DNA of 18,896 nucleotides from CAZVBR01 sp964625755 (GCA_964625755.1 CAZVBR010000013.1:1-18896), one strand, 5' to 3'. Counted from the first letter of the stretch, positions 1 through 7,626 are shown. Made by a program: numbers and translations. The notes: a model not told the origin generated them from the sequence alone.

Positions 1-1
1 C

Positions 2-1711
2 GGGAAAGCCACCAACGAGATGCAAACGCTTTTGACTTTCGAGAATGCCGGCTGGAATATAATTGACCAAGAAGACAAACAAGAAAAAACATCGATCTGG
101 TATATTGACGAGGGAAACGATTACCCCAAACTAGACGAGAGGACATCTGAGTTAAGCGACGTAGCAAATCTACTTAATATTCAAATTGAGTCTCTGTCAG
201 AAACAGAAATTAAAGGAACACTCTATGTCGAAATCAACCCGAATACTCAAGGTCGATTGTACTGGGTGATCACCAAAAACTCACAGGCCCCGACTGCCGA
301 TCAGATAAAATCAGGTCACAATAAAAATGATGAACCGGCCATAAGTGCCGGGGTAGAGTCGAATTCCGGCTTGGGAACGGAGATCGTTACTGCTTCCGGT
401 CTATCAACCAAAACCACTTACTATTTTCATACTGTTCACGAAAACGATTTCGGCAACAATTCCAACATTTTATCCAGTCAAGAATTCCAAAACAAGCCGG
501 CTTTTTTTGAAGTGTCAGTGATCGATTCCAATTCGCCGATCAGGCGAAGAGAGAATTTACATGTTGACTACACTGTTACAAACACCGGAACAGTCGAAGG
601 GTGGCGCGACATTGTACTGACAATCAACAACGAAACAAAAAGTATTTCTTCCGATATAAATCTGAAAGGGGGAGGTACGAAAAAAGACTCTCTTGTCTGG
701 GAAACCGAATCACCAAGTACCGGTAGCTACGTAGCCTGCATTGAAACCGGTGATGATTCAAAATGTACCGATATTAGAGTAAGAAGTACAAGAACAACGA
801 CTGACCCGGAAAAAGAAACCGAAAAAGAACCCGAAACGATTGAAAAGACAGACTTAAAGATCTCAGGATCAAGTTTCCCGAACAGCCAATTAATAGCCAG
901 CTATTTAGATACCGAAGAAAGTATCGCTACCGATGAATCAGGTAATTTTACTTTTACGATAACAACGACACCCGGTGACCTAACTTACCATTTGACTCAT
1001 TTTGATCCATACATCGACGATGACCATTATCGGCCCCTTAAAAAACTTACTCAAACCCATCTTATTGAAGAAGGGGAAACTGAGATCACAAAAGACCTGG
1101 TCATGCCTCCGTCATTGGGATTAAACAAAAAAAGCATCATAGCGGGTGAATTTTTGGCCATAGCCGGCACCGCCTTCGCCGAAGCCAAAGTGGAAATATC
1201 CATAACAAATAACGCGGGGGTTGAGATATTCAATCAAAAAACACCGGCCAATCAAAAGGATCTTGACCGCCCGGGAGAATATTACTTCCTCTGGGATTCC
1301 AACCCCGACCTTAGGGTCGGAGAGTATTCCGTTCAAGCCAGGGCAAAAACAGAAAACAATCAAAGTCCCTGGTCTGAAAAAATAAAATTTGCCGTCACCG
1401 ACAAGGAAGAGGAGTCTCCAGATGAACCATGTCGCTCAATCGGGGACTTTAACTGCGACGGGCAAGCAGATGGCCAGGATCTCTCGATCCTTGTTTATCA
1501 TCTCGGGAAAAGTCAATTCCCCGCCAGACTAGACCTCTCCGGAGACGGTCAAATCGGCTTGAGAGATCTGAGTATGTTTTTACATTTCCGAAGATCAGAA
1601 CAAGAAAGCGGGGAGAATGTTTCATTTAATTCAGAAGAAGAAAAACCGGGATTGATCAATTCTCTGAAAGTGGTTTATTTGCCGTTTAAAAACATTCTCG
1701 ATCTGATATAA
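2..1711 (+). CDS. Secreted multidomain protein with C-terminal type I dockerin (5' end outside window)
   Basis: The frame is open to the left edge with no stop before the first ATG (20), so the true start lies upstream. Numbering residues from that ATG, the first 40 (key part IWYIDEGNDYPKL) look like the end of a GLUG-type repeat region, which also argues that ATG 20 is internal. An Fn3-like domain follows (about 48-158), then a CARDB-like beta domain (about 163-255, with TVTNTG), a charged E/K/T linker (about 256-276), one or two Ig-like beta domains (about 277-460) and a type I dockerin (475-525). The dockerin has two calcium-loop repeats: D476/N478/D480/D487 and D505/S507/D509/Q511/D516. 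Dockerins bind cohesins, and the next gene carries a cohesin-like domain. No enzymatic domain is visible. The substrate and role are unknown; surface attachment is inferred. The dockerin call is strong, the other domain names are approximate. Confidence 0.85.
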   Translation, partial: GKATNEMQTLLTFENAGWNIIDQEDKQEKTSIWYIDEGNDYPKLDERTSELSDVANLLNIQIESLSETEIKGTLYVEINPNTQGRLYWVITKNSQAPTADQIKSGHNKNDEPAISAGVESNSGLGTEIVTASGLSTKTTYYFHTVHENDFGNNSNILSSQEFQNKPAFFEVSVIDSNSPIRRRENLHVDYTVTNTGTVEGWRDIVLTINNETKSISSDINLKGGGTKKDSLVWETESPSTGSYVACIETGDDSKCTDIRVRSTRTTTDPEKETEKEPETIEKTDLKISGSSFPNSQLIASYLDTEESIATDESGNFTFTITTTPGDLTYHLTHFDPYIDDDHYRPLKKLTQTHLIEEGETEITKDLVMPPSLGLNKKSIIAGEFLAIAGTAFAEAKVEISITNNAGVEIFNQKTPANQKDLDRPGEYYFLWDSNPDLRVGEYSVQARAKTENNQSPWSEKIKFAVTDKEEESPDEPCRSIGDFNCDGQADGQDLSILVYHLGKSQFPARLDLSGDGQIGLRDLSMFLHFRRSEQESGENVSFNSEEEKPGLINSLKVVYLPFKNILDLI

Positions 1712-1712
1712 T
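1707..1712 (+). promoter_or_regulatory. Possible -10 box (TATAAT) for the cohesin-like gene
   Basis: A consensus TATAAT overlaps the stop codon of the dockerin gene. A weak -35 (TTTAAA, 1685-1690) lies 16 bases upstream. Transcription would start near 1719, leaving only about 7 bases before ATG 1726. There is no Shine-Dalgarno sequence. AT-rich sequence makes chance matches common, so this is tentative. Confidence 0.35.
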
Positions 1713-1725
1713 TTAGAATTAAAAT

Positions 1726-4056
1726 ATGTTTGATAATAATACCTCAAAAAATCCCAAGATCGTTTTCTTATTACTAACATTGATCGTATTTTCAACCAGT
1801 CTGATCATTTTACCTGTTACAAGTTCTGGGAGCACTGAGTCAGAAGTAAGTCTTGATTTTGAATTGAAATCAGACAAAGAAGATAACACTGAAATAAAGA
1901 TCATCGCCAGCGCCCAAACGGAAGTTAATGTTCTTTCCGGGGTCATTCATTTTGAACCGAGTGATCTCTCCGAAGCATTTTCTCTGGATACAAGCAAATC
2001 AGTGATCGACCTCTGGACCAGTGAACAAGAAGGGGAACCGGGCCCGAAACTAACACAAGACCACAAAATTTATTTTGAAGGAGCAGTAACCGGAAAACCT
2101 CATATAAACACCGGGGAGCTGTTCCGAATGATCATCGAAGCTCCGAGAGAAGAAATAGACCTTAAACTCAATTTTACCGAAGCCACAGTCTATAAAAGTG
2201 ACGGCCGGGGCACAGAAGCCACTGTATCTTTAGGCGATCTAAAAATAGAAAGGAAAGAGGCTTTGGCAAGTCCGGAAAATTTAAGAGAATCAGAAATAGA
2301 ACCAACCAGTGTTTTGGTTGAATGGGACCCCGTCCCAAATGCTGAAACATACATGATCGAATTACTGCAAGACGATCTTGAAACAGTGATCAAAACTGTA
2401 ACCATTCTAGCCCCCGAAAACATGACCCGACTAACCGGACTAAATTCTGACACAAATTATCACTGGCGAATCAAATCCCAAGCCGAAGGTTACATTGCAA
2501 GCAAGTACAACACTGAAACCTTCACGACCATCCCGGAAGAAACCGAGGAAGAAGAAAAAGAAGATGAGGAAGATGAACCGGAAACGGATCCCGATTTTGA
2601 CACTGAACCGGACCCGAGCCGAACCCCGGAAGACGAAACGGATCAGGAAATGGACGAAGCAATAGATGACACCGATGAAGAATTGCCATCGTTTGAAAGC
2701 GGATCCGTAACAGAAAAAGACGACGACGAATTTCAGTTCACGGGCCATCTTAGAGATCTGGGTCAAAGTGAAGAAGTTGAGGTCTTCTTTCGTTACCGCA
2801 TAAAGGGAGAAGAAACCTGGCAAGAGACAGCAGTAATTATTTTGACCGAGCCAGGTGAGTTTTCCCGGTCGGTTTCTGGTCTTGCTCCAGGCGAAGAGTA
2901 TGAAGTTAAGGCGATAGTCCGATTTGGTGATCGGGAGATCACAGAAGAGATCACGACATTTTCTTCAACCGAAAAACTGCCCCCCGTAGACGAAAGGCCG
3001 ACAACCCCAGCAGAGAATCTAAGAGAAACTTTTTCTCGGGCTCAACAGACCACTAAAGAATTCGTAAATTCCCCGGTTGGCCAAGTTTCCGGAACTGTTA
3101 GTGCCAGCGCCGGTATGGCTGCCGGTGCCGGGCAGATCCTGACCTTTTTCCCGGGCATTACTTCCTTGGCTGACCTGTATTTACTCCTTCTGCGTCTGAT
3201 CGGCAGCCTGTTGGGCTGGCTCGGACTGCGCCGTCAGGGTAAACCCTGGGGGACAGTCTATGACTCGGTTACCAAAAGACCTCTGGATCCGGTTTACGTA
3301 ACTGCTCACAAGGATTCACCGGAAGGAGAAGAGGTCGGCAGTGCTATCACAGATATCGACGGACGGTTCGGATTCTTCTTGCCAGCCGGTGTCTATTACC
3401 TAAAAGCCGGCAAAACCCATTACCGTTTTCCGTCCACTGAATTGGCCGGCCGGTCTTCAGATGAACTGTACTCCGATCTGTATTTCGGCGAGAAGATCGA
3501 AACCTCCGGAGAAGAAGTTCTCAATTACAATATCCCGATGGACCCGGTCGGTTTTGACTGGAACGAATTTGCCAAGAACAAGCAGTCACTATTCAAGATG
3601 CACTCAGACCGAGAAACCCTAAAAAACCGGATCTTCAACACCGTTTTTTACCTCGGATTTGCTTTTACGGGCTTACTGATGATCTTCTCGCCTTCCTGGC
3701 TAAACGGCCTCATCCTGACCGTCTATGTTCTGATCTTGTTGTGGCAGTGGTATTTCGGGGTCACTCAAAGACCGGTTCAGGTGATCGGTCCGGACGGCCA
3801 GCCCTTACCATTTGCCATTCTCCGGTTCCATCTGGCCGACCTGGATATGGAAGTAAAGCATGTTGTCTCTGATGCCTTAGGTCGTTTTTATGTTCTGATC
3901 CGGCCGGGCCGATACTATGTCACAGTTGAAGAGAAGTTATCGGACGGGTCTTACCGCCAGATCTTCCGGTCGGGGAATTGGAGTCTTGAAAAAGGGGTGC
4001 TTGAGGGGGATATAAAGATCAGCGAGAAAAGTAACAAACAGAGCCGGGAACAGTAA
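1726..4056 (+). CDS. Membrane-anchored cohesin-like / Fn3 / carboxypeptidase-regulatory-like surface protein
   Basis: The protein has 776 aa. Residues 10-33 are a hydrophobic signal peptide or anchor. Residues about 38-178 resemble a cohesin fold: alternating beta strands with GVIHFEPSDL, then NTGELFRMIIEAP and a final strand pair before SLGDLKIERK. Residues about 183-270 are an Fn3 domain (VLVEWDPVPNAETYMIEL). An acidic linker (271-322) is nearly all E, D, T and P. A second Fn3-like domain covers about 325-414. Residues about 465-500 are hydrophobic, followed by a carboxypeptidase-regulatory-like domain (507-605; GTVYDSVTKRPLDPVYV, DIDGRFGFFLPAGVYYLKA). Two membrane segments (about 638-678) follow, then a second such domain (683-766; DALGRFYVLIRPGRYYVTV). 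By context it probably anchors the dockerin protein encoded 15 bases upstream. Whether the C-terminal beta domains face in or out is unclear. Base composition rises to about 58-63% GC near 3121-3240, unlike the 5' part. Confidence 0.8.
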   Translation: MFDNNTSKNPKIVFLLLTLIVFSTSLIILPVTSSGSTESEVSLDFELKSDKEDNTEIKIIASAQTEVNVLSGVIHFEPSDLSEAFSLDTSKSVIDLWTSEQEGEPGPKLTQDHKIYFEGAVTGKPHINTGELFRMIIEAPREEIDLKLNFTEATVYKSDGRGTEATVSLGDLKIERKEALASPENLRESEIEPTSVLVEWDPVPNAETYMIELLQDDLETVIKTVTILAPENMTRLTGLNSDTNYHWRIKSQAEGYIASKYNTETFTTIPEETEEEEKEDEEDEPETDPDFDTEPDPSRTPEDETDQEMDEAIDDTDEELPSFESGSVTEKDDDEFQFTGHLRDLGQSEEVEVFFRYRIKGEETWQETAVIILTEPGEFSRSVSGLAPGEEYEVKAIVRFGDREITEEITTFSSTEKLPPVDERPTTPAENLRETFSRAQQTTKEFVNSPVGQVSGTVSASAGMAAGAGQILTFFPGITSLADLYLLLLRLIGSLLGWLGLRRQGKPWGTVYDSVTKRPLDPVYVTAHKDSPEGEEVGSAITDIDGRFGFFLPAGVYYLKAGKTHYRFPSTELAGRSSDELYSDLYFGEKIETSGEEVLNYNIPMDPVGFDWNEFAKNKQSLFKMHSDRETLKNRIFNTVFYLGFAFTGLLMIFSPSWLNGLILTVYVLILLWQWYFGVTQRPVQVIGPDGQPLPFAILRFHLADLDMEVKHVVSDALGRFYVLIRPGRYYVTVEEKLSDGSYRQIFRSGNWSLEKGVLEGDIKISEKSNKQSREQ

Positions 4057-4118
4057 AACAATTCAGGAAAATTTTCAGACGACCATTGAACCGTGGGCTA
4101 TTAAGTTTTAACCGTTAC

Positions 4119-4134
4119 TTGACTTAGGAGTCAA
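4119..4134. repeat. 16-bp palindrome (TTGACT-TAGG-AGTCAA) upstream of murA
   Basis: This is a perfect 6-bp inverted repeat with a 4-base centre. Its left arm is also a -35-like TTGACT. A -10-like TATGAT (4145-4150) follows after 20 bases, which is longer than the preferred 16-18. It could be an operator or a small hairpin. There is no T-tract, so it is not a terminator. Confidence 0.35.
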
Positions 4135-4144
4135 TATCAGTGAG

Positions 4145-4187
4145 TATGATTATTTAAAATAAAAAACTACTAATTAACCTTTATCAT
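4145..4187 (+). promoter_or_regulatory. Possible murA promoter elements
   Basis: Two -10-like hexamers precede murA. TATGAT (4145-4150) pairs with TTGACT (4119-4124) at a long 20-base spacing. TATCAT (4182-4187) sits 10 bases before the ATG with no recognisable -35. The second would give a near-leaderless transcript. No Shine-Dalgarno sequence is present. I cannot choose between them from sequence alone. Confidence 0.3.
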
Positions 4188-4197
4188 TTATACATTT

Positions 4198-5499
4198 ATG
4201 TTCAAGAAACCCAATGAAAATTTCGTAATAGAAGGTTCAGCCGGAGCCAGGAACTTAACCGGGGAACTAAAAGTCGGAGGCGCCAAAAATGCAGCCCTAA
4301 AAGTTCTGGCCAGTTCATTGCTGTTCACCGATCCGATCAAATTAACAAACGTACCCCGGATAGATGATATCAAAATAATGATCGATCTATTGAATGACCT
4401 AGGTCAAAATGCCGATTTTAATGACAAAACAGTTAGGCTGGGGGGTAAAAAAATAACAAAAACATCTTTAAACGAAGATCTATCTCACAAACTCCGCGCC
4501 TCGATCGTTTTAACCGGACCGCTTTTGGGACGAACCGGAGGGGTTTCCTTCCCTCATCCTGGTGGTTGTGTTATCGGGCAAAGACCGATAGATATTTTTT
4601 TAAACGGTTTTCAGGCCATGGGAGCTAAAATTCACTACGATCAAAACAAGTATCATCTTTCAGCCCCAAACGGGTTAAAGGGAGCTCAAATATTCTTCCC
4701 TCAACAAAGTGTTACCGGAACCGAAACGCTACTGATGGCCGCTGTTTTAGCTTCCGGAACGACAGTCCTGGACAATGCAGCCCTGGAACCGGAAGTCGTA
4801 AGCCTGGGTCAATTTCTGATCAACGCCGGAGCCAAAATACACGGCCTCGGCACTCCAACCATCACCGTTTCAGGCCTAGGCGGCCCTTTAGCCAAAAAAG
4901 AACATAGTTATCAAACAATACCAGACCGAATAGAAGCCGGCAGTTATTTGATCCTTGGCGCTTTAGCCGGGAAAGATATTTTAATTTCACATTGCGAACC
5001 AAGACATCTGACGGCAGTAATCGAAACACTAAAACAGATAGGGCTAAAAATGAATATTGATCACAGTTCTATCAGAGTCGATAATGAGCAACCAAAATTC
5101 CGGGCGATCAATCTAAAAACTCACGAATACCCGGGATTCCCGACAGACCTTCAGGCACCAATGGCGGTACTTCTAACCCAAGCCTACGGCCAGAGTTTTA
5201 TTTTTGAAACTATTTTTGAAAACAGATTATCTTATCTGGACACCTTAAACCGTCAAGGCGCCGACACAATGCTCCTGGATGCTCACCGAGCACTTATCAA
5301 CGGCCCACGCCCCTTGAAAGGCGAATCCCTTGACAGTCCCGATCTTAGGGCTGGTTTGGCCTACATCATTGCCGCACTTGTTGCCAGCGGTCGCTCAATA
5401 GTCCATAATATTCATTATATTGACAGAGGGTATGAAAAAGTTGAGAAAAAACTCCAAGCGGTTGGAGCAAATATAAAAAGGGTTTCCTGTCAAGAATAA
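4198..5499 (+). CDS. murA: UDP-N-acetylglucosamine 1-carboxyvinyltransferase (MurA)
   Basis: MurA transfers enolpyruvate from PEP to UDP-GlcNAc, the first committed step of peptidoglycan precursor synthesis, in the cytoplasm. The 433-aa length is normal for this EPSP-synthase-fold family. The N-terminal substrate motif GGAKNAALKVLASSLLF gives K30/N31. KLRASIVLTGPLLGR supplies R100. The catalytic loop has Cys in PHPGGCVIGQRP (C124), the residue that fosfomycin alkylates in MurA enzymes; Cys rather than Asp here predicts the drug-sensitive type. The general base Asp lies in YPGFPTDLQAP (D317). The gene starts 141 bases after the surface-protein gene and 10 bases before mreB, so murA and mreB are probably co-transcribed. 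No Shine-Dalgarno sequence precedes the ATG; the start is chosen because the family alignment begins within about 10 residues of it. Confidence 0.97.
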   Translation: MFKKPNENFVIEGSAGARNLTGELKVGGAKNAALKVLASSLLFTDPIKLTNVPRIDDIKIMIDLLNDLGQNADFNDKTVRLGGKKITKTSLNEDLSHKLRASIVLTGPLLGRTGGVSFPHPGGCVIGQRPIDIFLNGFQAMGAKIHYDQNKYHLSAPNGLKGAQIFFPQQSVTGTETLLMAAVLASGTTVLDNAALEPEVVSLGQFLINAGAKIHGLGTPTITVSGLGGPLAKKEHSYQTIPDRIEAGSYLILGALAGKDILISHCEPRHLTAVIETLKQIGLKMNIDHSSIRVDNEQPKFRAINLKTHEYPGFPTDLQAPMAVLLTQAYGQSFIFETIFENRLSYLDTLNRQGADTMLLDAHRALINGPRPLKGESLDSPDLRAGLAYIIAALVASGRSIVHNIHYIDRGYEKVEKKLQAVGANIKRVSCQE

Positions 5500-5509
5500 A
5501 ATAAAAGCT

Positions 5510-6514
5510 ATGTTTATAAAAAAATTAGGAGTAGATCTGGGCACTGCCAATACTTTAGTTTTTATACCGGGTAAAGGTATTGTTTTAAATGAACCTTCGG
5601 TCGTAGCCGTTTCCGAGGTGGACAACCGAGTCATGGCCGTCGGCTTGGAAGCCAAAAACATGGTCGGGAAAACTCCCGATAATATAGTAGCCTACCGACC
5701 AATGAAAGACGGAGTGATCGCCGATTACCGAGTGACAGAAGCCATGTTAAGATACTATATCAATAAATCACTGGGTAACTGGCAAGTATGGAAACCGGAT
5801 GTTTTAGTTTCAGTTCCGGCCGGAGTAACTTCCACGGAAAGAAGGGCGGTTATAGAAGCGGCTATGAAGGCCGGAGTAAAAAATGCTTATGTAGTAAAGG
5901 AGCCGATCTTGGCTGCTATCGGTGCCGGGATACCGATTTACGAACCACGAGGCCACATGATAGTCGACATCGGAGGAGGCACGACTGATGTGGCGGTAAT
6001 ATCACTGGGCGGAATAGTGGCTTCGATCTCCGTTAAACAAGCCGGCAACAAGATCGACCAAGCCATTACGGACTACATCAAAAAAACATTCAATTTGGCC
6101 ATCGGAGACAAAACCGCAGAAGAGGTAAAGATCACCATCGGTTCAGCGGTAACTCTCGAGGAGGAAGAAGTCTACACCTTAAAAGGACGTGATTTTATGA
6201 CCGGCCTGCCCCGAAGTACTGAAATAAGGACCAATGAAATAGTTCGAGCAATAGATAATGAACTAAAAGAAATAGTAAAAGCTATCAAAAGCGTTTTTGC
6301 CGAAACTCCACCGGAGTTGGCGGCCGATATAATTGATCACGGGATAATCATGACCGGCGGATCAACCCAGCTACGCAATTTACCGGAACTGGTTTGGCGA
6401 AAGACCGGAGTAAAAGCATTCTTAGCTGATGAACCTTTTTACTGCGTGTCGAAAGGCACCGGAATAGCCCTGGATCATCTGGAAATTTACAAACGCAGTC
6501 TTCTGACCAAGTAA
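5510..6514 (+). CDS. mreB: Rod-shape actin homologue MreB (paralogue 1)
   Basis: MreB is a bacterial actin that polymerises on the inner membrane face and positions the elongation machinery. The 334 aa carry all nucleotide-site motifs: phosphate-1 (GVDLGTANTLVF, 7-18), a catalytic Glu in KEPILAAIGAG (E131), phosphate-2 (DIGGGTTDVAVISLGG, 153-168) and the adenosine motif (MTGGSTQLRNL, 281-291). It has only about six residues before the first actin strand. It therefore lacks the amphipathic membrane helix seen in the second MreB of this window (9526-10578). It lies 10 bases after murA, and the next gene starts 2 bases after its stop, so murA, this gene and the delta'-like gene form a likely operon. 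It could be an Mbl/MreBH-like second paralogue; no sequence feature decides that. Confidence 0.95.
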   Translation: MFIKKLGVDLGTANTLVFIPGKGIVLNEPSVVAVSEVDNRVMAVGLEAKNMVGKTPDNIVAYRPMKDGVIADYRVTEAMLRYYINKSLGNWQVWKPDVLVSVPAGVTSTERRAVIEAAMKAGVKNAYVVKEPILAAIGAGIPIYEPRGHMIVDIGGGTTDVAVISLGGIVASISVKQAGNKIDQAITDYIKKTFNLAIGDKTAEEVKITIGSAVTLEEEEVYTLKGRDFMTGLPRSTEIRTNEIVRAIDNELKEIVKAIKSVFAETPPELAADIIDHGIIMTGGSTQLRNLPELVWRKTGVKAFLADEPFYCVSKGTGIALDHLEIYKRSLLTK

Positions 6515-6516
6515 AT

Positions 6517-7233
6517 ATGACCGAACTGGATCAACTAACCGATCCTTCCTGTAATTTAGCCCAAACCTATCTGATCCTGGGAGAAAAAGATGTCATCAAA
6601 GAAAAGCTGATCTTGAATTTAAGCGCTCGTTTTGGTTATGATCTTTCTTTGTCACCGGATCTATGGACTCAAAAAAGTAAAAAATTAACCATCGACCAGA
6701 CTCGAAAATTAAGATCCTGGCTCAATTATAAACCTCAAGACCCAAAAGGAAAAAAGTTTTTACTGATCGCTTCCGAGGAAATAACCCAAGAAGGACAGAA
6801 CGCCTTGCTGAAAACCTTGGAAGAACCCATAGACTCCGGACATATTTTTCTTATCCTCAACAATCCCGGTGCGGCCTTGGATACATTACGATCACGGTGT
6901 CAAATAATAAACTGTCCTAAAAAAATAAATCCGGATACGGATATCTATCAAGCGGTGTTCGAATTTTTAAAATCAGATATTCATGAAAGACTGGCCGGCC
7001 TAAAAAGCGGTCGATGGCAAGTACTCGATCCGGAACAAAGAGGTCTCGAAGAAATTTTAAGCCATTTTGAAGCGATCTGTTTCGAACAAATCCGGAAAAA
7101 AGGTATCGAACAGATTCAGTGGCAGACCGGATTAGACCTTATTTTAAAATTAAAAAGATCTTACAATATGTCACTTAACTTACCAACCGGATTAATATTT
7201 GACAATTTGGCAATACAATTACCTGTCATTTGA
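6517..7233 (+). CDS. Reduced DNA polymerase III delta'-like clamp-loader protein
   Basis: The delta' subunit is part of the clamp loader that places the sliding clamp on DNA. The 238-aa product has the family core: SEEITQEGQNALLKTLEEP (about 86-104) and the sensor/arginine-finger stretch NNPGAALDTLRSRCQIINC (about 115-133, with SRC at 126-128). The N terminus, where DnaX carries a P-loop, reads YLILGEKDVIKEKL. It lacks the GxxGxGK[ST] pattern, so nucleotide binding is unlikely, as in other delta' subunits. At 238 aa it is about 100 shorter than E. coli HolB, and the C-terminal collar domain seems small or missing. It starts 2 bases after the mreB stop with no Shine-Dalgarno sequence, so coupling to mreB translation is likely. 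The alternative is a generic DnaX/HolB-family AAA+ fragment with another role. Confidence 0.75.
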   Translation: MTELDQLTDPSCNLAQTYLILGEKDVIKEKLILNLSARFGYDLSLSPDLWTQKSKKLTIDQTRKLRSWLNYKPQDPKGKKFLLIASEEITQEGQNALLKTLEEPIDSGHIFLILNNPGAALDTLRSRCQIINCPKKINPDTDIYQAVFEFLKSDIHERLAGLKSGRWQVLDPEQRGLEEILSHFEAICFEQIRKKGIEQIQWQTGLDLILKLKRSYNMSLNLPTGLIFDNLAIQLPVI

Positions 7234-7234
7234 A

Positions 7235-7355
7235 ATTCTCATGATCAAAAGAACCTGCTGAGCACTAAAATCGAGCCGATTTTGATTTTCAAACTTCTAA
7301 GATGCTCACCCGGAACCCTCTTTTGTGACAAGGAACCGAAAAGGAGTATGAGAAT
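7235..7355 (+). ncRNA. Candidate structured RNA A (three-way-junction-like)
   Basis: The pairing is visible directly. The closing stem ATTCTCAT (7235-7242) matches ATGAGAAT (7348-7355), 8 of 8 bp. Inside, TGAGCA (7259-7264) pairs with TGCTCA (7303-7308) and encloses a hairpin AAAATCG-AGC-CGATTTT (7267-7283). A second arm pairs CTCTTTT (7318-7324) with AAAGGAG (7340-7346), including one G-U. Nested, non-conflicting stems of this kind suggest a folded RNA, possibly a 3' UTR element of the upstream gene, a cis-regulator or a small RNA. I do not recognise a known family. Strand and function are uncertain. Confidence 0.35.
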
Positions 7356-7459
7356 ATATAATCTTATTATTACCTCATGCCAAGTTTTTACTGTATTTAT
7401 TAATTTTTAAACAGAGGATTGAATACTCAGTGATTGGAATAAGTTTCTAAAAAATCTGT

Positions 7460-7572
7460 GAGCTCGGCAACCGGAGACAACGCGAGTAAATTTTCCAAGG
7501 CGCGGCATACCTTTGCCGTAATTCAGGGCCAAGGAGAATAAAGAACACCTAAATTAACCCCAGACCGAGCTC
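7460..7572 (+). ncRNA. Candidate structured RNA B closed by GAGCTCGG/CCGAGCTC
   Basis: GAGCTCGG (7460-7467) and CCGAGCTC (7565-7572) are perfect 8-bp complements enclosing about 97 bases. Inside is a hairpin CGGCA (7503-7507) / TGCCG (7514-7518) with a 6-base loop. A competing pairing, CCAGA (7560-7564) with TCTGG (7588-7592), overlaps the 3' arm and could act as a switch. It is not an evident match to RNase P, SRP, tmRNA or SAM riboswitch consensus sequences as I know them. The coding strand is not certain because inverted repeats are symmetric. Confidence 0.3.
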
Positions 7573-7626
7573 TCTTTAAAAGTGATCTCTGGATGTCTTA
7601 CTCCTTAGGGTATACTTCCGACCAAA

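Noticed and set aside
1051..2823. Several minus-strand reading frames opposite the two surface-protein genes
   Set aside because: They lie wholly within strong + strand genes, have low-complexity or unrecognisable products and mirror the codon pattern of the genes they oppose.
4067..4076. GAAAATTTTC after the cohesin-like gene as a terminator
   Set aside because: It is a palindrome without a loop and has no following T-tract.
5788..5988. 66-aa + strand frame inside mreB
   Set aside because: It is an alternative frame of the mreB phosphate-binding region and has no features of its own.
7357..7362. Perfect TATAAT in the long non-coding region, possibly an sRNA promoter
   Set aside because: No -35-like hexamer at 15-19 bases and no extended -10 TG; GTGACA (7325-7330) is 26 bases away. 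The sequence is AT-rich, so chance is likely.
7463..7475. CGGCAACC resembling part of the SAM-I riboswitch core
   Set aside because: The other conserved SAM-I segments are absent around it, and the enclosing stem has different geometry.
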